Source: Ferdinandcohnia salidurans
GTDB taxonomy: Bacteria > Bacillota > Bacilli > Bacillales > Bacillaceae_L
NCBI RefSeq assembly: GCF_042680725.1
Contig: NZ_JBHUEK010000025.1
Span: 124,001 to 188,000, forward strand
Length of the DNA stretch: 64,000 nt
Direction of reading: 5' to 3'
The translations under genes were made by a program, and so were the position numbers. Each line of letters begins with the position of its first letter. Within the stretch, counting starts at the first letter, position 1. Shown one piece after another: positions 27,519 to 35,852 of this stretch. The notes under the pieces were generated by a model that was not told the origin of the DNA, did not search any database, and saw only the letters and a program-made list of their open reading frames with translations.

Positions 27519-29393
27519 TTATACTGTAATCATTTCGTCTACAGCCTTACCTTGCTCTTGCTCTTTTTTTTTATCACTAACACCCTGCTTTTTGTTAGTT
27601 AGTCTTAGTAAGGTCTCACGAAGTTTATCTTTGTCATCCAAAACACTTTCAATTTGTTGGATAAGATTTTCTGCATTTTCTTCGGTGGCTTTTCCAATGT
27701 ATATTTTAGGGAAAACCTGGCCAGGATGTATTTCATCTTTATTTAAAATTTCCTCATACATCTTTTCACCAGGACGTAGACCAGTAAATTCAATTTTTAT
27801 TTCATCTTCTGTAAAACCAGATAATCTTATGAGATTTTTAGCTAAATCGATAATTTTGACTGGCTCACCCATATCTAATACGAAAATTTCTCCGCCTCTT
27901 GCTAAGGCTCCAGCTTGAATAACAAGTCTAGCTGCTTCTGGTATCGTCATAAAATATCTTGTCATATCAGGATGAGTAATTGTCAGTGGTCCGCCCTTTG
28001 CAATTTGATTTTTAAATAGAGGAACAACACTACCTCTGCTTCCTAATACATTCCCAAATCGTACTGCAACAAATCGAGTATCACTGTTACGATCAAGGTT
28101 TTGAATAGTAAGTTCTGCAATACGTTTTGAAGCTCCCATTACACTAGTAGGATTAACTGCTTTATCCGTAGAAACTAAAACAAAGGTATCTACTCCTGCA
28201 ATTGAAGCCGCTTCTGCAACATTTCTTGTACCGTATATATTATTTTTTACTGCCTCCTCTGGATTCTTCTCCATTAAAGGGACGTGCTTATGTGCCGCTG
28301 CATGGAATACAAATTTTGGTTTATGATGTACCATAACATCAATCATTTTCCTCGCATCTTGTATTTCAGCAATTTCTGTTTCAAGTATAATTTGCCCTTT
28401 ATATTTACTGAGCAACTCCATTTCAATGTTATAAATGCTATTTTCCCCATGCCCTAATAGAATCAATTTACTCGGATGGAACAAACAGATTTGTCTACAC
28501 AACTCAGAACCAATAGAACCACCAGCTCCAGTTATTAATACTGTTTGATTTCGTATCTTTTCAGCAATTGCTTTAGTATCTAGTTCAACTGGCTCCCTGC
28601 CTAATAAGTCTTCAATAGATATATCCCTTATTTGATTAACAGAAACCTTACCTACAGCCAAATCACCAATCATCGGTAAAATTTGAACATTATCGACAAG
28701 TTTTTTTGCTTTGGCAACAATTTCATTTAGTTGTGATTTCGGTAATGATGGAATTGCGATTACAACATGTTCTATACGAAACTTCGCAATAATCTTTACT
28801 ATATCATCAACCTTCCCTACAACAGGAATTCCGACAATATTTAAATTTTGTAAAGATGCATCATCATCTAAAAAAGCAATTGGTTTTAATTCTGTTCCGG
28901 GATGTTCTTTTAACTGACGGACCAGCATTCTTCCTGTTGAACCAGCGCCCAATATTAATGTTCGCTTATGTTTAACTGAACGAATTTCTTTCGTCTTAAT
29001 AGCGAAGAGAACCGTTGAGGTAAAACGCCACCAAAAACGCACTCCTCCCAGTAAAAATAGATGGAGTAGGAAAGTAAGAAATAAACCTCTAGCATAGATG
29101 TTTCCAAACATAATTTTTTGAGATATGGCTGTTATTGCAATTGAAGAGGTCACCACTAATACAATTCCCACTAATTCCTCAGCGCTTGCGTACCTCCACA
29201 CTTTTCGATAAAGCCCAAATACATATGAAAAAACATGATGGCTAATAAGCAAAATAATGGAACTTATCAACACTCGATTATCTTCATAATACGCTGCAAA
29301 GGGATTCAAGAAAAAATGTGACATATATATTGAAAAAAGTACAATAATTGAGTCAATAATGACCAAATTCAAAATCCTTGTTCGGTATGACAT
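27519..29393 (-). CDS. Membrane UDP-GlcNAc 4,6-dehydratase, PglF/WbpM/CapD type
   Basis: Protein of about 624 residues. Four hydrophobic segments in the first 130 residues, a CoA-binding-like Rossmann domain (LILGAGSTGRMLVRQL), then an SDR domain with TGAGGSIGSELCRQI, HAAAHKHVPLMEKNPEEA and STDKAVNPTSVMGASKR. The usual Tyr of the YxxxK motif is Met (MGASK), as in the WbpM/PglF subgroup. It removes water from UDP-GlcNAc giving a 4-keto-6-deoxy sugar. Start at 29393 is set by GGGAGG about 7 bases before the ATG. First gene of the operon that ends at the 23613 terminator. Confidence 0.93.
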   Translation of the reverse strand: MSYRTRILNLVIIDSIIVLFSIYMSHFFLNPFAAYYEDNRVLISSIILLISHHVFSYVFGLYRKVWRYASAEELVGIVLVVTSSIAITAISQKIMFGNIYARGLFLTFLLHLFLLGGVRFWWRFTSTVLFAIKTKEIRSVKHKRTLILGAGSTGRMLVRQLKEHPGTELKPIAFLDDDASLQNLNIVGIPVVGKVDDIVKIIAKFRIEHVVIAIPSLPKSQLNEIVAKAKKLVDNVQILPMIGDLAVGKVSVNQIRDISIEDLLGREPVELDTKAIAEKIRNQTVLITGAGGSIGSELCRQICLFHPSKLILLGHGENSIYNIEMELLSKYKGQIILETEIAEIQDARKMIDVMVHHKPKFVFHAAAHKHVPLMEKNPEEAVKNNIYGTRNVAEAASIAGVDTFVLVSTDKAVNPTSVMGASKRIAELTIQNLDRNSDTRFVAVRFGNVLGSRGSVVPLFKNQIAKGGPLTITHPDMTRYFMTIPEAARLVIQAGALARGGEIFVLDMGEPVKIIDLAKNLIRLSGFTEDEIKIEFTGLRPGEKMYEEILNKDEIHPGQVFPKIYIGKATEENAENLIQQIESVLDDKDKLRETLLRLTNKKQGVSDKKKEQEQGKAVDEMITV

Positions 29394-29946
29394 GATAGAC
29401 CCTCCCAGATCTTTTTTATTTACTCTTGTCACGGAGGTTTAAATTGATTTTATTTTAGCATTTGAAATTCGACACTAATTATAACATAAAATTATTGGGC
29501 TTCACTATAAATATTAATTGTGAGTACTCTACATATTTTGATACACTTCATTAGACCTTATTAAAAAGTTTTTTGTTACATTTTATTTAAAAATACATAA
29601 AAAAAAATGTCTTTGTAACAAAAACAGCCACTGTTATAATCCTATACTATTGTATACTTCGGGATTGCAGGATTTGCACATATTTAACAAAAAAAAATAT
29701 CCTTAGTTGATAAATCTCCTATCCACCGTGTGTAAAAGCTTAGTCGAAAATAGAAATACTGACATATTATAATTTAATAATTATTATTTAACCTTTATAC
29801 ATTCATAGTAAAATCCCTGATAATAAGGTCGTTTTTTCTTCAATAAATTTAGACATCTTCATCTGTAACAAGTATACATGATATTATCGATAAATACCTT
29901 CTACATTCTCGATTTCCCGGTGTACTCTATTTAAATAATTTCTAAT
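29394..29946. other. Non-coding region upstream of the polysaccharide operon
   Basis: About 550 bases, strongly A+T-rich, no credible open frame. It must hold the promoter and long leader of the dehydratase operon. TATAAT occurs on the minus strand at about 29480-29485 but without a good -35 box. An 11-bp inverted repeat lies at 29570-29624. Confidence 0.6.
29570..29624. repeat. Inverted repeat TTTTTGTTACA / TGTAACAAAAA
   Basis: Perfect 11-bp inverted repeat (29570-29580 with 29614-29624) with 33 A/T-rich bases between. It could be an operator or leader structure for the polysaccharide operon; the A/T bias makes chance possible. Confidence 0.4.
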
Positions 29947-29986
29947 AGAAAAAGGAGAATGAATATAAGTCCATTCTCCTTTTTCT
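29947..29986 (-). terminator. Terminator of the Gfo/Idh oxidoreductase gene
   Basis: Perfect 15-bp inverted repeat (29947-29961 with 29972-29986), 10-base loop, AGAAAAAGGAGAATG arm giving a T-rich 3' side on the minus strand. It ends two bases from the stop codon. Confidence 0.88.
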
Positions 29987-29988
29987 AT

Positions 29989-31071
29989 TTATTTTGCAAA
30001 TCTACCTTGAAAGTCGAGAGTACTGCATTTTTCCATCGGCAGTTTTACTCCCTTTCCTTCTGCTGCAGATTTATAAATTGCGAGCACAAGTTCTAAAGCA
30101 TCTCTTCCATCCTTTGCTGTCACGTATGGATCACGGTCGTTTTTAATAGCCTCAATGACGTCAGTATAAAGTGGATTGTGTCCAAATCCATAAACACTTG
30201 GAGGGTTTTCCTGATATTTCGCTTTTACCTCTTCTGGATTATCTTTATTATCAGCAAAAAGCCATTCCTCAATGATATTAACTGATTTACCTCCAGCTTT
30301 TACAGTTCCATTATCGCCAAATATGTAAAGAGTTTCTTCTAAGTTCGTAGGGAAAATGTTAGTAGTACCCTCAACGATTCCGTAACTTCCGTTTGAGAAT
30401 TTGATTAAAGCCATCCCAAGGTCTTCCGCCTCAATAAATCCATGTTTTAGATTATCAGTCATACCAACAACTTCGGTAATTTCTCCGCCCATCATCCAGC
30501 GTAAAAGGTCAATATTGTGAATACATTGGTTCATTAATGCTCCGCCGTCTTGTTCCCATGTTCCACGCCAAGGAGCTTGGGTATAATAGTCTTCTCCTCT
30601 GTTCCATCGGATATGCGCTGTTCCATGGAGAAGACGACCGAAGCGTTCCGCTTCAATTGCTTCACGAATCTTTTGAATTGATTTATTAAAGCGGTTTTGG
30701 TGACATGCACTAACCTTTACGTTTTTCTCTTTTGCTTTTTTGATAATCTCATCTGCGTCTTCTAATGAAAGTGCAATCGGTTTCTCGATAATGAGATTTG
30801 CACCAGCTTCGATACAGTCTAATGCCATTGCAGCATGCTTCCCACTCTCTGTACATATCGCAACTAATTCAGGTTTTTCTTTTTCAAGCATCTCTTTATA
30901 ATCCGTGTATAAAGCTGTTGTTTTTGGAAGATTAAATTTCTGTAATTTATCTTCCATATTTTCAGGTATAACATCACATAAGGCAACGATGTCCAGTTTA
31001 TTTTCTTGAGCTGCTGCGATATGGTTTGGGGAAATACGTCCGCAGCCTATTAATGCATATTTTAAAGTCAT
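29989..31071 (-). CDS. Gfo/Idh/MocA family NAD(P)-dependent oxidoreductase, possible WbpB/WlbA role
   Basis: Protein of 360 residues. N-terminal Rossmann motif YALIGCGRISPNHIAAA, the family EKP motif in LIIEKPIALS with the conserved lysine, and NQCIHNIDLLRWMMGG with the conserved histidine region of the substrate domain. Family members oxidise or reduce sugar hydroxyls. Since a WbpA-like dehydrogenase and WbpE-like aminotransferase are nearby, a 3-dehydrogenase of UDP-GlcNAc uronic acid is the best guess. AGGAGGAG precedes the ATG. Single-gene transcript with own terminator. Inositol or other sugar substrates remain possible. Confidence 0.83.
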   Translation of the reverse strand: MTLKYALIGCGRISPNHIAAAQENKLDIVALCDVIPENMEDKLQKFNLPKTTALYTDYKEMLEKEKPELVAICTESGKHAAMALDCIEAGANLIIEKPIALSLEDADEIIKKAKEKNVKVSACHQNRFNKSIQKIREAIEAERFGRLLHGTAHIRWNRGEDYYTQAPWRGTWEQDGGALMNQCIHNIDLLRWMMGGEITEVVGMTDNLKHGFIEAEDLGMALIKFSNGSYGIVEGTTNIFPTNLEETLYIFGDNGTVKAGGKSVNIIEEWLFADNKDNPEEVKAKYQENPPSVYGFGHNPLYTDVIEAIKNDRDPYVTAKDGRDALELVLAIYKSAAEGKGVKLPMEKCSTLDFQGRFAK

Positions 31072-31224
31072 GTTGCTCCTCCTTAGTTAATAACTTAACA
31101 GCAAATTATTAGTTATTTTGACGATCTTCGTCAGATTTATCCATACCATCCTTATTTTATTACAAAAAAGCTCTGCTGCCAAACCTTCAAATTTAGAAAT
31201 CTTTATAAGGAAGATTATTCCTAT

Positions 31225-32034
31225 TTATTTTTCAACATTCTTAGAAATAAAATAATTAGATAAATAATCTGCCCAAAGTTTATGACCATCTTCATTTGGT
31301 TCACCATCAATTAAATATTCGGTAATCTCATCGGATTGATAATCTGGCCAAGCCTCCCAATGGTTTAGGTATATAATATTACTCTCTTCTGCATAAGATT
31401 TGAGTTCATTAACTTCTATTGGATAATGCTTTGCATTATGTATTGGATAGGCAGGTTGTAATAGCACAATTACTTCTGGCAGTTCCTTTTTGATAGCTTC
31501 AATGATGGTTGTAAGATTAGCTAGTCGATCCGCCATTTTGATTAATTCTCCATTATCGTGCAAAATAAACGGTTCTAATAATAAAACATCTGGGGAAAGG
31601 TTTATGATTTCCTGATATAACTCTTCCTGGACAAACTCAGTTGATGATTTATCAGCTATTTCTTTTATTGCAACATTAAATACACTTTCACCATACGTTA
31701 ATTCTAGCTCATTTTTTAAAAGGGTTGGCCACCCTGTTGGATCTTCCGGTGTTGCACTTGAACCGGCGATGACTAGATTCAATGGCTTACCACTTTCTAC
31801 AGCAGAAATAAGTTTTGTTTGTATCTCTTTCGGTAAATTTTTCGAATAGGCTGTTACTTCTTTTGCTCTATTCTCTTGGCCTTCTTCAGCTGCAGTTTTT
31901 ACTTCTACTTTCTCTGCCTTTTTGACTTGTGCAGTCTTAGCAGTTGCTTGAATTTTATCATTCCAATGCAATTTCCCGGTCACAACAATTGCAACGGAAA
32001 GAACTATGACAATAAAAACAAGTATCTTTTTCAT
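31225..32034 (-). CDS. Membrane-anchored SGNH-hydrolase-like protein
   Basis: Protein of 269 residues. Membrane segment at about 4-20, charged linker, then an SGNH-like domain at about 85-265: LNLVIAGSSATPEDPTGWP (block I serine region), LSPDVLLLEPFILHDN (block III/Asn region) and EDGHKLWADYL (block V DxxH-like). Such proteins near capsule loci often add or remove O-acetyl groups from the glycan outside the cell. The block I motif is GSSAT rather than GDS, so activity is not certain. Confidence 0.72.
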   Translation of the reverse strand: MKKILVFIVIVLSVAIVVTGKLHWNDKIQATAKTAQVKKAEKVEVKTAAEEGQENRAKEVTAYSKNLPKEIQTKLISAVESGKPLNLVIAGSSATPEDPTGWPTLLKNELELTYGESVFNVAIKEIADKSSTEFVQEELYQEIINLSPDVLLLEPFILHDNGELIKMADRLANLTTIIEAIKKELPEVIVLLQPAYPIHNAKHYPIEVNELKSYAEESNIIYLNHWEAWPDYQSDEITEYLIDGEPNEDGHKLWADYLSNYFISKNVEK

Positions 32035-32152
32035 ACACTAACCCCCAACAGAACACTACGAATTGACTATATTATACAATATTAACAAATGTTTTTTAGC
32101 TTTTTTGGGGAATTTATGTAATATTTCCTCGGAAATTGGAAATTCAGCATGT

Positions 32153-32190
32153 AAAAGGCTGACGAACCTCGACAATGTCGTCAGCCTTTT
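32153..32190 (-). terminator. Terminator of the PBP gene
   Basis: AAAAGGCTGACGA / TCGTCAGCCTTTT stem (32153-32165 with 32178-32190), just after the PBP stop codon at 32193. Confidence 0.82.
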
Positions 32191-32192
32191 TA

Positions 32193-34208
32193 TTATTTTA
32201 ATACAGATTCAAATACCGCTTTAACCTTTGGAGTGACATCATGACTTCCATTTTTGACGTTCTCAATCAGCATAGCTACCAATAACCTAGGATTTTCAGT
32301 GTTAACGGCGACAAACCAACCGTTTTCTTTTCCGTCCTCATCCTTACTAGTTTTGAGCTCTGCTGTTCCAGTTTTGCCAGCTAACTTAATACTATCAACT
32401 TTTGCATCACGCGCAGTGCCATGAGGGTCCTCGATGACTTGAACTAAATCTCCAAGGATTAGTTGGGCGGTATCAGGAGAGATGACATTTCCCTTCCAGA
32501 CCTCTGTTTCTGAACCATCTAATACTAGACGTGGTTTGATTAAATTTCCGGAATTTAATAATGGTGTATAGGAAATCGCTAAATGAACTGGACTCATTTC
32601 AAGTTGACCTTGGCCATAGCCCGTATCCGCAATTAGAATTTCGGAACTCAAACCTTCGTTTGAAACTTTTGATTCATATAAAGGATACTCGAAAGGGAAT
32701 GGTTCACCAAAGCCATATTTCTTTAGTTCAGCTTCAAATTTCTCCCCGCCAATTCCTAGTGCCGCCTGGGCAAAATATATATTGTCTGAGTAAACAAAAG
32801 CATCTTTTAAATTCACTGGTTTGCCAGGGTCTGTTACCCTCGTTATTGAATAACCTCCCCATGAATTATCTTTTTTCCACTCTTTGCCTTTTATATCTAT
32901 TGTTGTCTCAGGTGTAATCACTTGATTCTCAAGAGCAATCCCTGCTGTGATTGGTTTAAACGTTGAACCAGGAGCATAAGTAGCACCAAAACGATTAATT
33001 AAAGGCTTTAACGGATCTTCATTCAATCGATTCCATTCTTCTGTCGAAATTCCAAGAACAAAGGCATTTGGATCAAAGGAAGGACTACTTACGAGAGCTA
33101 ATGTATCTCCTGTTAATGGATGGATTGCAGCAGCAGCCCCCGCGTTCCCACCAAGTTGATCATATGTCGTAAGTTGAACATCAATATCAATAGCTAAAGT
33201 AATCGTTTCTCCGTCTTTTGCTTTCTGTTCAGCAAGGGTGACTTCTCCTTCACCATTTGCCTTTTTAATGAAGACTTTAGCTCCTTTTTCTCCTCTTAAG
33301 CGGTCTTCTAAAACCATTTCAAGACCTTTTCTACCAATTATATCATTTGCAGAATAGCCTTTTTCCTCAAGTTCTTTTAAATCTTCTGCTGTCACATTTC
33401 CAATATACCCAATTAAGTGAGCTGTTGCTTCTTTAAATGGGTATACCCGTGAATCTACCTTTTTGGATAAAACACCGTTAAGTTGTGTTACTTCTGTGGC
33501 AAGGCTTTGTTCTTCTAAGGAAAGCCTTTTGATTGGTACGAAATAATCAGGTTGGACCCATGAAGCATTTAATTTCTTTTCAATAGACTCAGGAGATAAT
33601 TTCAACTTCTCTGCAACTGTTGCAATAGTAGATGCTCTATTTTCTCCAAGGTCCTTAGGTACTAAGCCAATTTCATATACGATTCCATTTTCAGCTAACG
33701 GGACACCGTTTCTGTCTAAAATTTCCCCACGTGTCGGAGATGATAGCGCAAGACCTATTTCATCGCCATCTTCCATTTCAGGGAAGAACATTGCTGGTTT
33801 CCACCTAATTGTCCATTTTTTTTCGTCACCTTTTTCCTCTAAAACAAGTGTCGCTTGTTCTTTAAATTCAATGGGACCAGCTATTGTTTCCATTGAAAGG
33901 GCGTATGGGAAAGTAACCTCTCCTTTTTCGTTGGGTTCAATTTTCTCTTCTGGTGCTTTAAAACTGACTTTTAGTTTTTTTACATCAACATCATTGTAGA
34001 TTTTCGTAAAACGTTCATCGAATTCATTTTTGGGGATGTTAGCTTTAACATCAGAGGAAAATTGCTCATATACTTTTTTGAAGTCCTGCTTTTCCCAATC
34101 TTGAATAAATGAGTCAAAGCTATCTTCTGGAAGAGGATCTTGTTTGCAACCTGTTAACAATAAAACACTTAATACAAAAAATGCAGTTAACCATAAATAC
34201 CGTTTCAT
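32193..34208 (-). CDS. pbpC: Class B penicillin-binding protein, PBP3/MecA type lipoprotein
   Basis: Protein of 671 residues, close to the 668 of B. subtilis PbpC. Lipoprotein-like signal with LLLTGCKQ. NTF2-like MecA N-terminal domain at about 30-150, PBP dimer domain at about 155-320 (SPTRGEILDRNG), transpeptidase domain with active serine in GSTFKPITA (SxxK), SDN in VYSDNIYFAQ and KTG in AGKTGTAEL. It cross-links peptidoglycan outside the membrane and, as in PBP3, may have low beta-lactam affinity. Confidence 0.93.
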   Translation of the reverse strand: MKRYLWLTAFFVLSVLLLTGCKQDPLPEDSFDSFIQDWEKQDFKKVYEQFSSDVKANIPKNEFDERFTKIYNDVDVKKLKVSFKAPEEKIEPNEKGEVTFPYALSMETIAGPIEFKEQATLVLEEKGDEKKWTIRWKPAMFFPEMEDGDEIGLALSSPTRGEILDRNGVPLAENGIVYEIGLVPKDLGENRASTIATVAEKLKLSPESIEKKLNASWVQPDYFVPIKRLSLEEQSLATEVTQLNGVLSKKVDSRVYPFKEATAHLIGYIGNVTAEDLKELEEKGYSANDIIGRKGLEMVLEDRLRGEKGAKVFIKKANGEGEVTLAEQKAKDGETITLAIDIDVQLTTYDQLGGNAGAAAAIHPLTGDTLALVSSPSFDPNAFVLGISTEEWNRLNEDPLKPLINRFGATYAPGSTFKPITAGIALENQVITPETTIDIKGKEWKKDNSWGGYSITRVTDPGKPVNLKDAFVYSDNIYFAQAALGIGGEKFEAELKKYGFGEPFPFEYPLYESKVSNEGLSSEILIADTGYGQGQLEMSPVHLAISYTPLLNSGNLIKPRLVLDGSETEVWKGNVISPDTAQLILGDLVQVIEDPHGTARDAKVDSIKLAGKTGTAELKTSKDEDGKENGWFVAVNTENPRLLVAMLIENVKNGSHDVTPKVKAVFESVLK

Positions 34209-34289
34209 CTAAATTCACTCCTTCCATATTTATGTATTATTCCTATATTATACATATTATAGTATATTTAGAGACTTTTCGATTTTTTA

Positions 34290-34318
34290 TTGTATATTTT
34301 TACAAATAGGTCTATAAT
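34290..34318 (+). promoter_or_regulatory. Sigma-A promoter of the second LCP gene
   Basis: TTGTAT (34290-34295), 17-base spacer, perfect TATAAT (34313-34318). Transcription would begin near 34325, after the in-frame ATG at 34322, which supports the ATG at 34358 as the true start. Confidence 0.78.
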
Positions 34319-34357
34319 CTTATGGTATTTACAGTTTCATACAAGAAGGGGATATGT

Positions 34358-35314
34358 ATGGAGAAAACGAAGAAGAAAAAGATGAGTAAATTTAAAAAAT
34401 GGATCGTTAGTATATCAAGTATTATTGGCATTCTTATTCTCGGTTTGGGAGGATATGCTTTTTATTTATATAATTCTGTTGAAAACACAGTTTCTTCTAT
34501 GCACAATCCAATTGATAGGGATAAGTCAGAGAAACGAACAGAGGCTGTTGAGTTTAAAGAACAGGACCCAATCTCTATTTTATTAATGGGTGTCGACGAG
34601 CGTAAAGGTGATAGCGGCCGTTCAGATACGTTAATTGTTCTCACCGTAAACCCAAATGAGAAGTCAACACAAATGGTAAGTATTCCACGTGATACAAGAA
34701 CCGAGATTATCGGTAAGGGATTCGATGATAAAATTAACCATGCTTATGCATTTGGTGGACCGGAAATGGCAATTGACACAGTAGAAAACTTCCTCGATAT
34801 TCCAATTGATTACTTTATCCAAGTAAATATGGAAAGCTTTAAGGATATCGTGAATGCAGTTGGTGGAGTGACTGTTGACAATTCATTTGCTTTTTCATCT
34901 GGAGGACATTCCTTTGGTGAAGGTAGCATTACCTTAAATGGTGATGAAGCTCTTGCTTATTCGCGGATGAGATATGAGGATCCTAGAGGGGATTTCGGAC
35001 GACAAGAGCGTCAGCGACAAATTATTCAAGCCGTTATTAAGAAAGGTGCATCATTATCATCGCTTCCAAAAGCAGGTGATATTCTAAATATATTTGGAGA
35101 GAACATTCGAACAAACCTTACTTTTGATCAAATGATAGATATCCAAAAAAATTATAAAGCGGCTTCTACTACTCTAGAACAAAGTCAAATTGCCGGAAGT
35201 GGTACAAAAATTGACGGCATCTACTATTATATCGTTCCTGAAGAAGAGCGCACTGCCCTAACAGCAAAATTGAAACAACACCTAGAAATGACAGATAGTG
35301 TAACTATGAATTAA
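34358..35314 (+). CDS. LCP (LytR-CpsA-Psr) family transferase
   Basis: Protein of about 318 residues. Basic N terminus (KTKKKKMSKFKKW), membrane segment at about 15-38, LCP domain from about 65 with DSGRSDTLIVLTVNPNEKS, SIPRDTRTEIIGKG, KINHAYAFGG and YSRMRYEDPRGDFGRQERQR. It attaches an anionic or capsular glycan to peptidoglycan. It is similar throughout to the LCP at 8940-9953 and is a paralogue. AAGGGG lies 7 bases before the chosen ATG. Placement next to the polysaccharide cluster suggests it anchors that polymer. Confidence 0.92.
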   Translation: MEKTKKKKMSKFKKWIVSISSIIGILILGLGGYAFYLYNSVENTVSSMHNPIDRDKSEKRTEAVEFKEQDPISILLMGVDERKGDSGRSDTLIVLTVNPNEKSTQMVSIPRDTRTEIIGKGFDDKINHAYAFGGPEMAIDTVENFLDIPIDYFIQVNMESFKDIVNAVGGVTVDNSFAFSSGGHSFGEGSITLNGDEALAYSRMRYEDPRGDFGRQERQRQIIQAVIKKGASLSSLPKAGDILNIFGENIRTNLTFDQMIDIQKNYKAASTTLEQSQIAGSGTKIDGIYYYIVPEEERTALTAKLKQHLEMTDSVTMN

Positions 35315-35365
35315 GTAAAGGTAAAAGTGTCTTCCTGGGACGCCGCTCCTTGTCCCATCCGTTGT

Positions 35366-35402
35366 AAAGGCCCGATAAGCATCTGCTAATCGGGCCTTTT
35401 CT
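35366..35402 (+). terminator. Terminator of the second LCP gene
   Basis: AAAGGCCCGAT / ATCGGGCCTTTT stem extended by an inner AGC/GCT pair, then T run. About 50 bases after the stop codon. Confidence 0.9.
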
Positions 35403-35509
35403 TTTTACTCGTGTTCGATGCGAAACTCCCAATATTTAACTTTATAATAGTACATTTTACCTATTAACTTTTCGACAAAATGCGACGATAATAGTATTGA
35501 TTTGTTATA

Positions 35510-35600
35510 TTCGTTCGATAATAGCAAAACCATTGAAAAGTGGAATACGCAAAGCTATAGGGGCTACCGTCCAATTGACTAAGCCAGCCAGCTACCGAAA
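35510..35600 (+). promoter_or_regulatory. Class I cyclic-di-GMP riboswitch (GEMM-I)
   Basis: The order of conserved parts matches the GEMM-I aptamer. AGCAAAACC is followed by the stem CCATT-GAAA-AGTGG with its GNRA tetraloop (35530-35543), then ACGCAAAGC (35547-35555), a second hairpin GGCT..GTC-CAATT-GAC..AGCC (about 35562-35584) and the closing AGCTACCGA (about 35590-35598). An outer pairing TCGTT/AACGA would reach the AGGAGG of the next gene at 35604-35609. No terminator lies between, so control is probably at translation. Call made by eye from the known consensus. Confidence 0.8.
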
Positions 35601-35619
35601 ACGAGGAGGAAAGTGAATA

Positions 35620-35751
35620 ATGAGTACATGGGTTACACCAGAAGAAATGGAACGAAAAAGAAAGAGAAACAAAACTCTTTTATATGTTTCATTTCCTATT
35701 CTAGCAATCTTAGTTAGTGCAACTATGACTTTACTTGCAAATAATTTGTAA
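35620..35751 (+). CDS. 43-residue single-pass membrane peptide under the c-di-GMP riboswitch
   Basis: Small gene with a strong AGGAGG 10 bases before the ATG. Residues 1-18 are hydrophilic and basic (MSTWVTPEEMERKRKRNK); residues about 19-40 form one membrane helix (LLYVSFPILAILVSATMTLL); the end is ANNL. A terminator follows 5 bases after the stop, so it is a monocistronic unit of riboswitch, peptide gene and terminator. I do not recognise a family. By analogy with small membrane regulators it could modulate a membrane enzyme or motility/biofilm component; this is speculation. Confidence 0.8.
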   Translation: MSTWVTPEEMERKRKRNKTLLYVSFPILAILVSATMTLLANNL

Positions 35752-35755
35752 TTTT

Positions 35756-35796
35756 AAGAGGGTCCAAAAAGCTATTCGCTATTGGACCCTCTTTTA
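35756..35796 (+). terminator. Terminator of the small membrane peptide gene
   Basis: AAGAGGGTCCAA / TTGGACCCTCTT stem (35756-35767 with 35782-35793), 14-base loop and T run. Confidence 0.9.
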
Positions 35797-35808
35797 TAGT
35801 TGGACTCA

Positions 35809-35827
35809 GGGACAAGGACCTGTTCCC
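35809..35827. repeat. GGGACAGGTCCC repeat family, degenerate copy
   Basis: GGGACAAGGACCTGTTCCC, a right-arm half copy of the dispersed palindrome with one base missing and one changed. Confidence 0.7.
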
Positions 35828-35852
35828 ATGAACTGGACAAGCACAATGATTA

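Noticed and set aside
35338..35358. GGGAC...GTCCC pair after the LCP gene as a repeat copy
   Set aside because: Only the outer five bases match; the interior does not resemble the family, so it was not counted.
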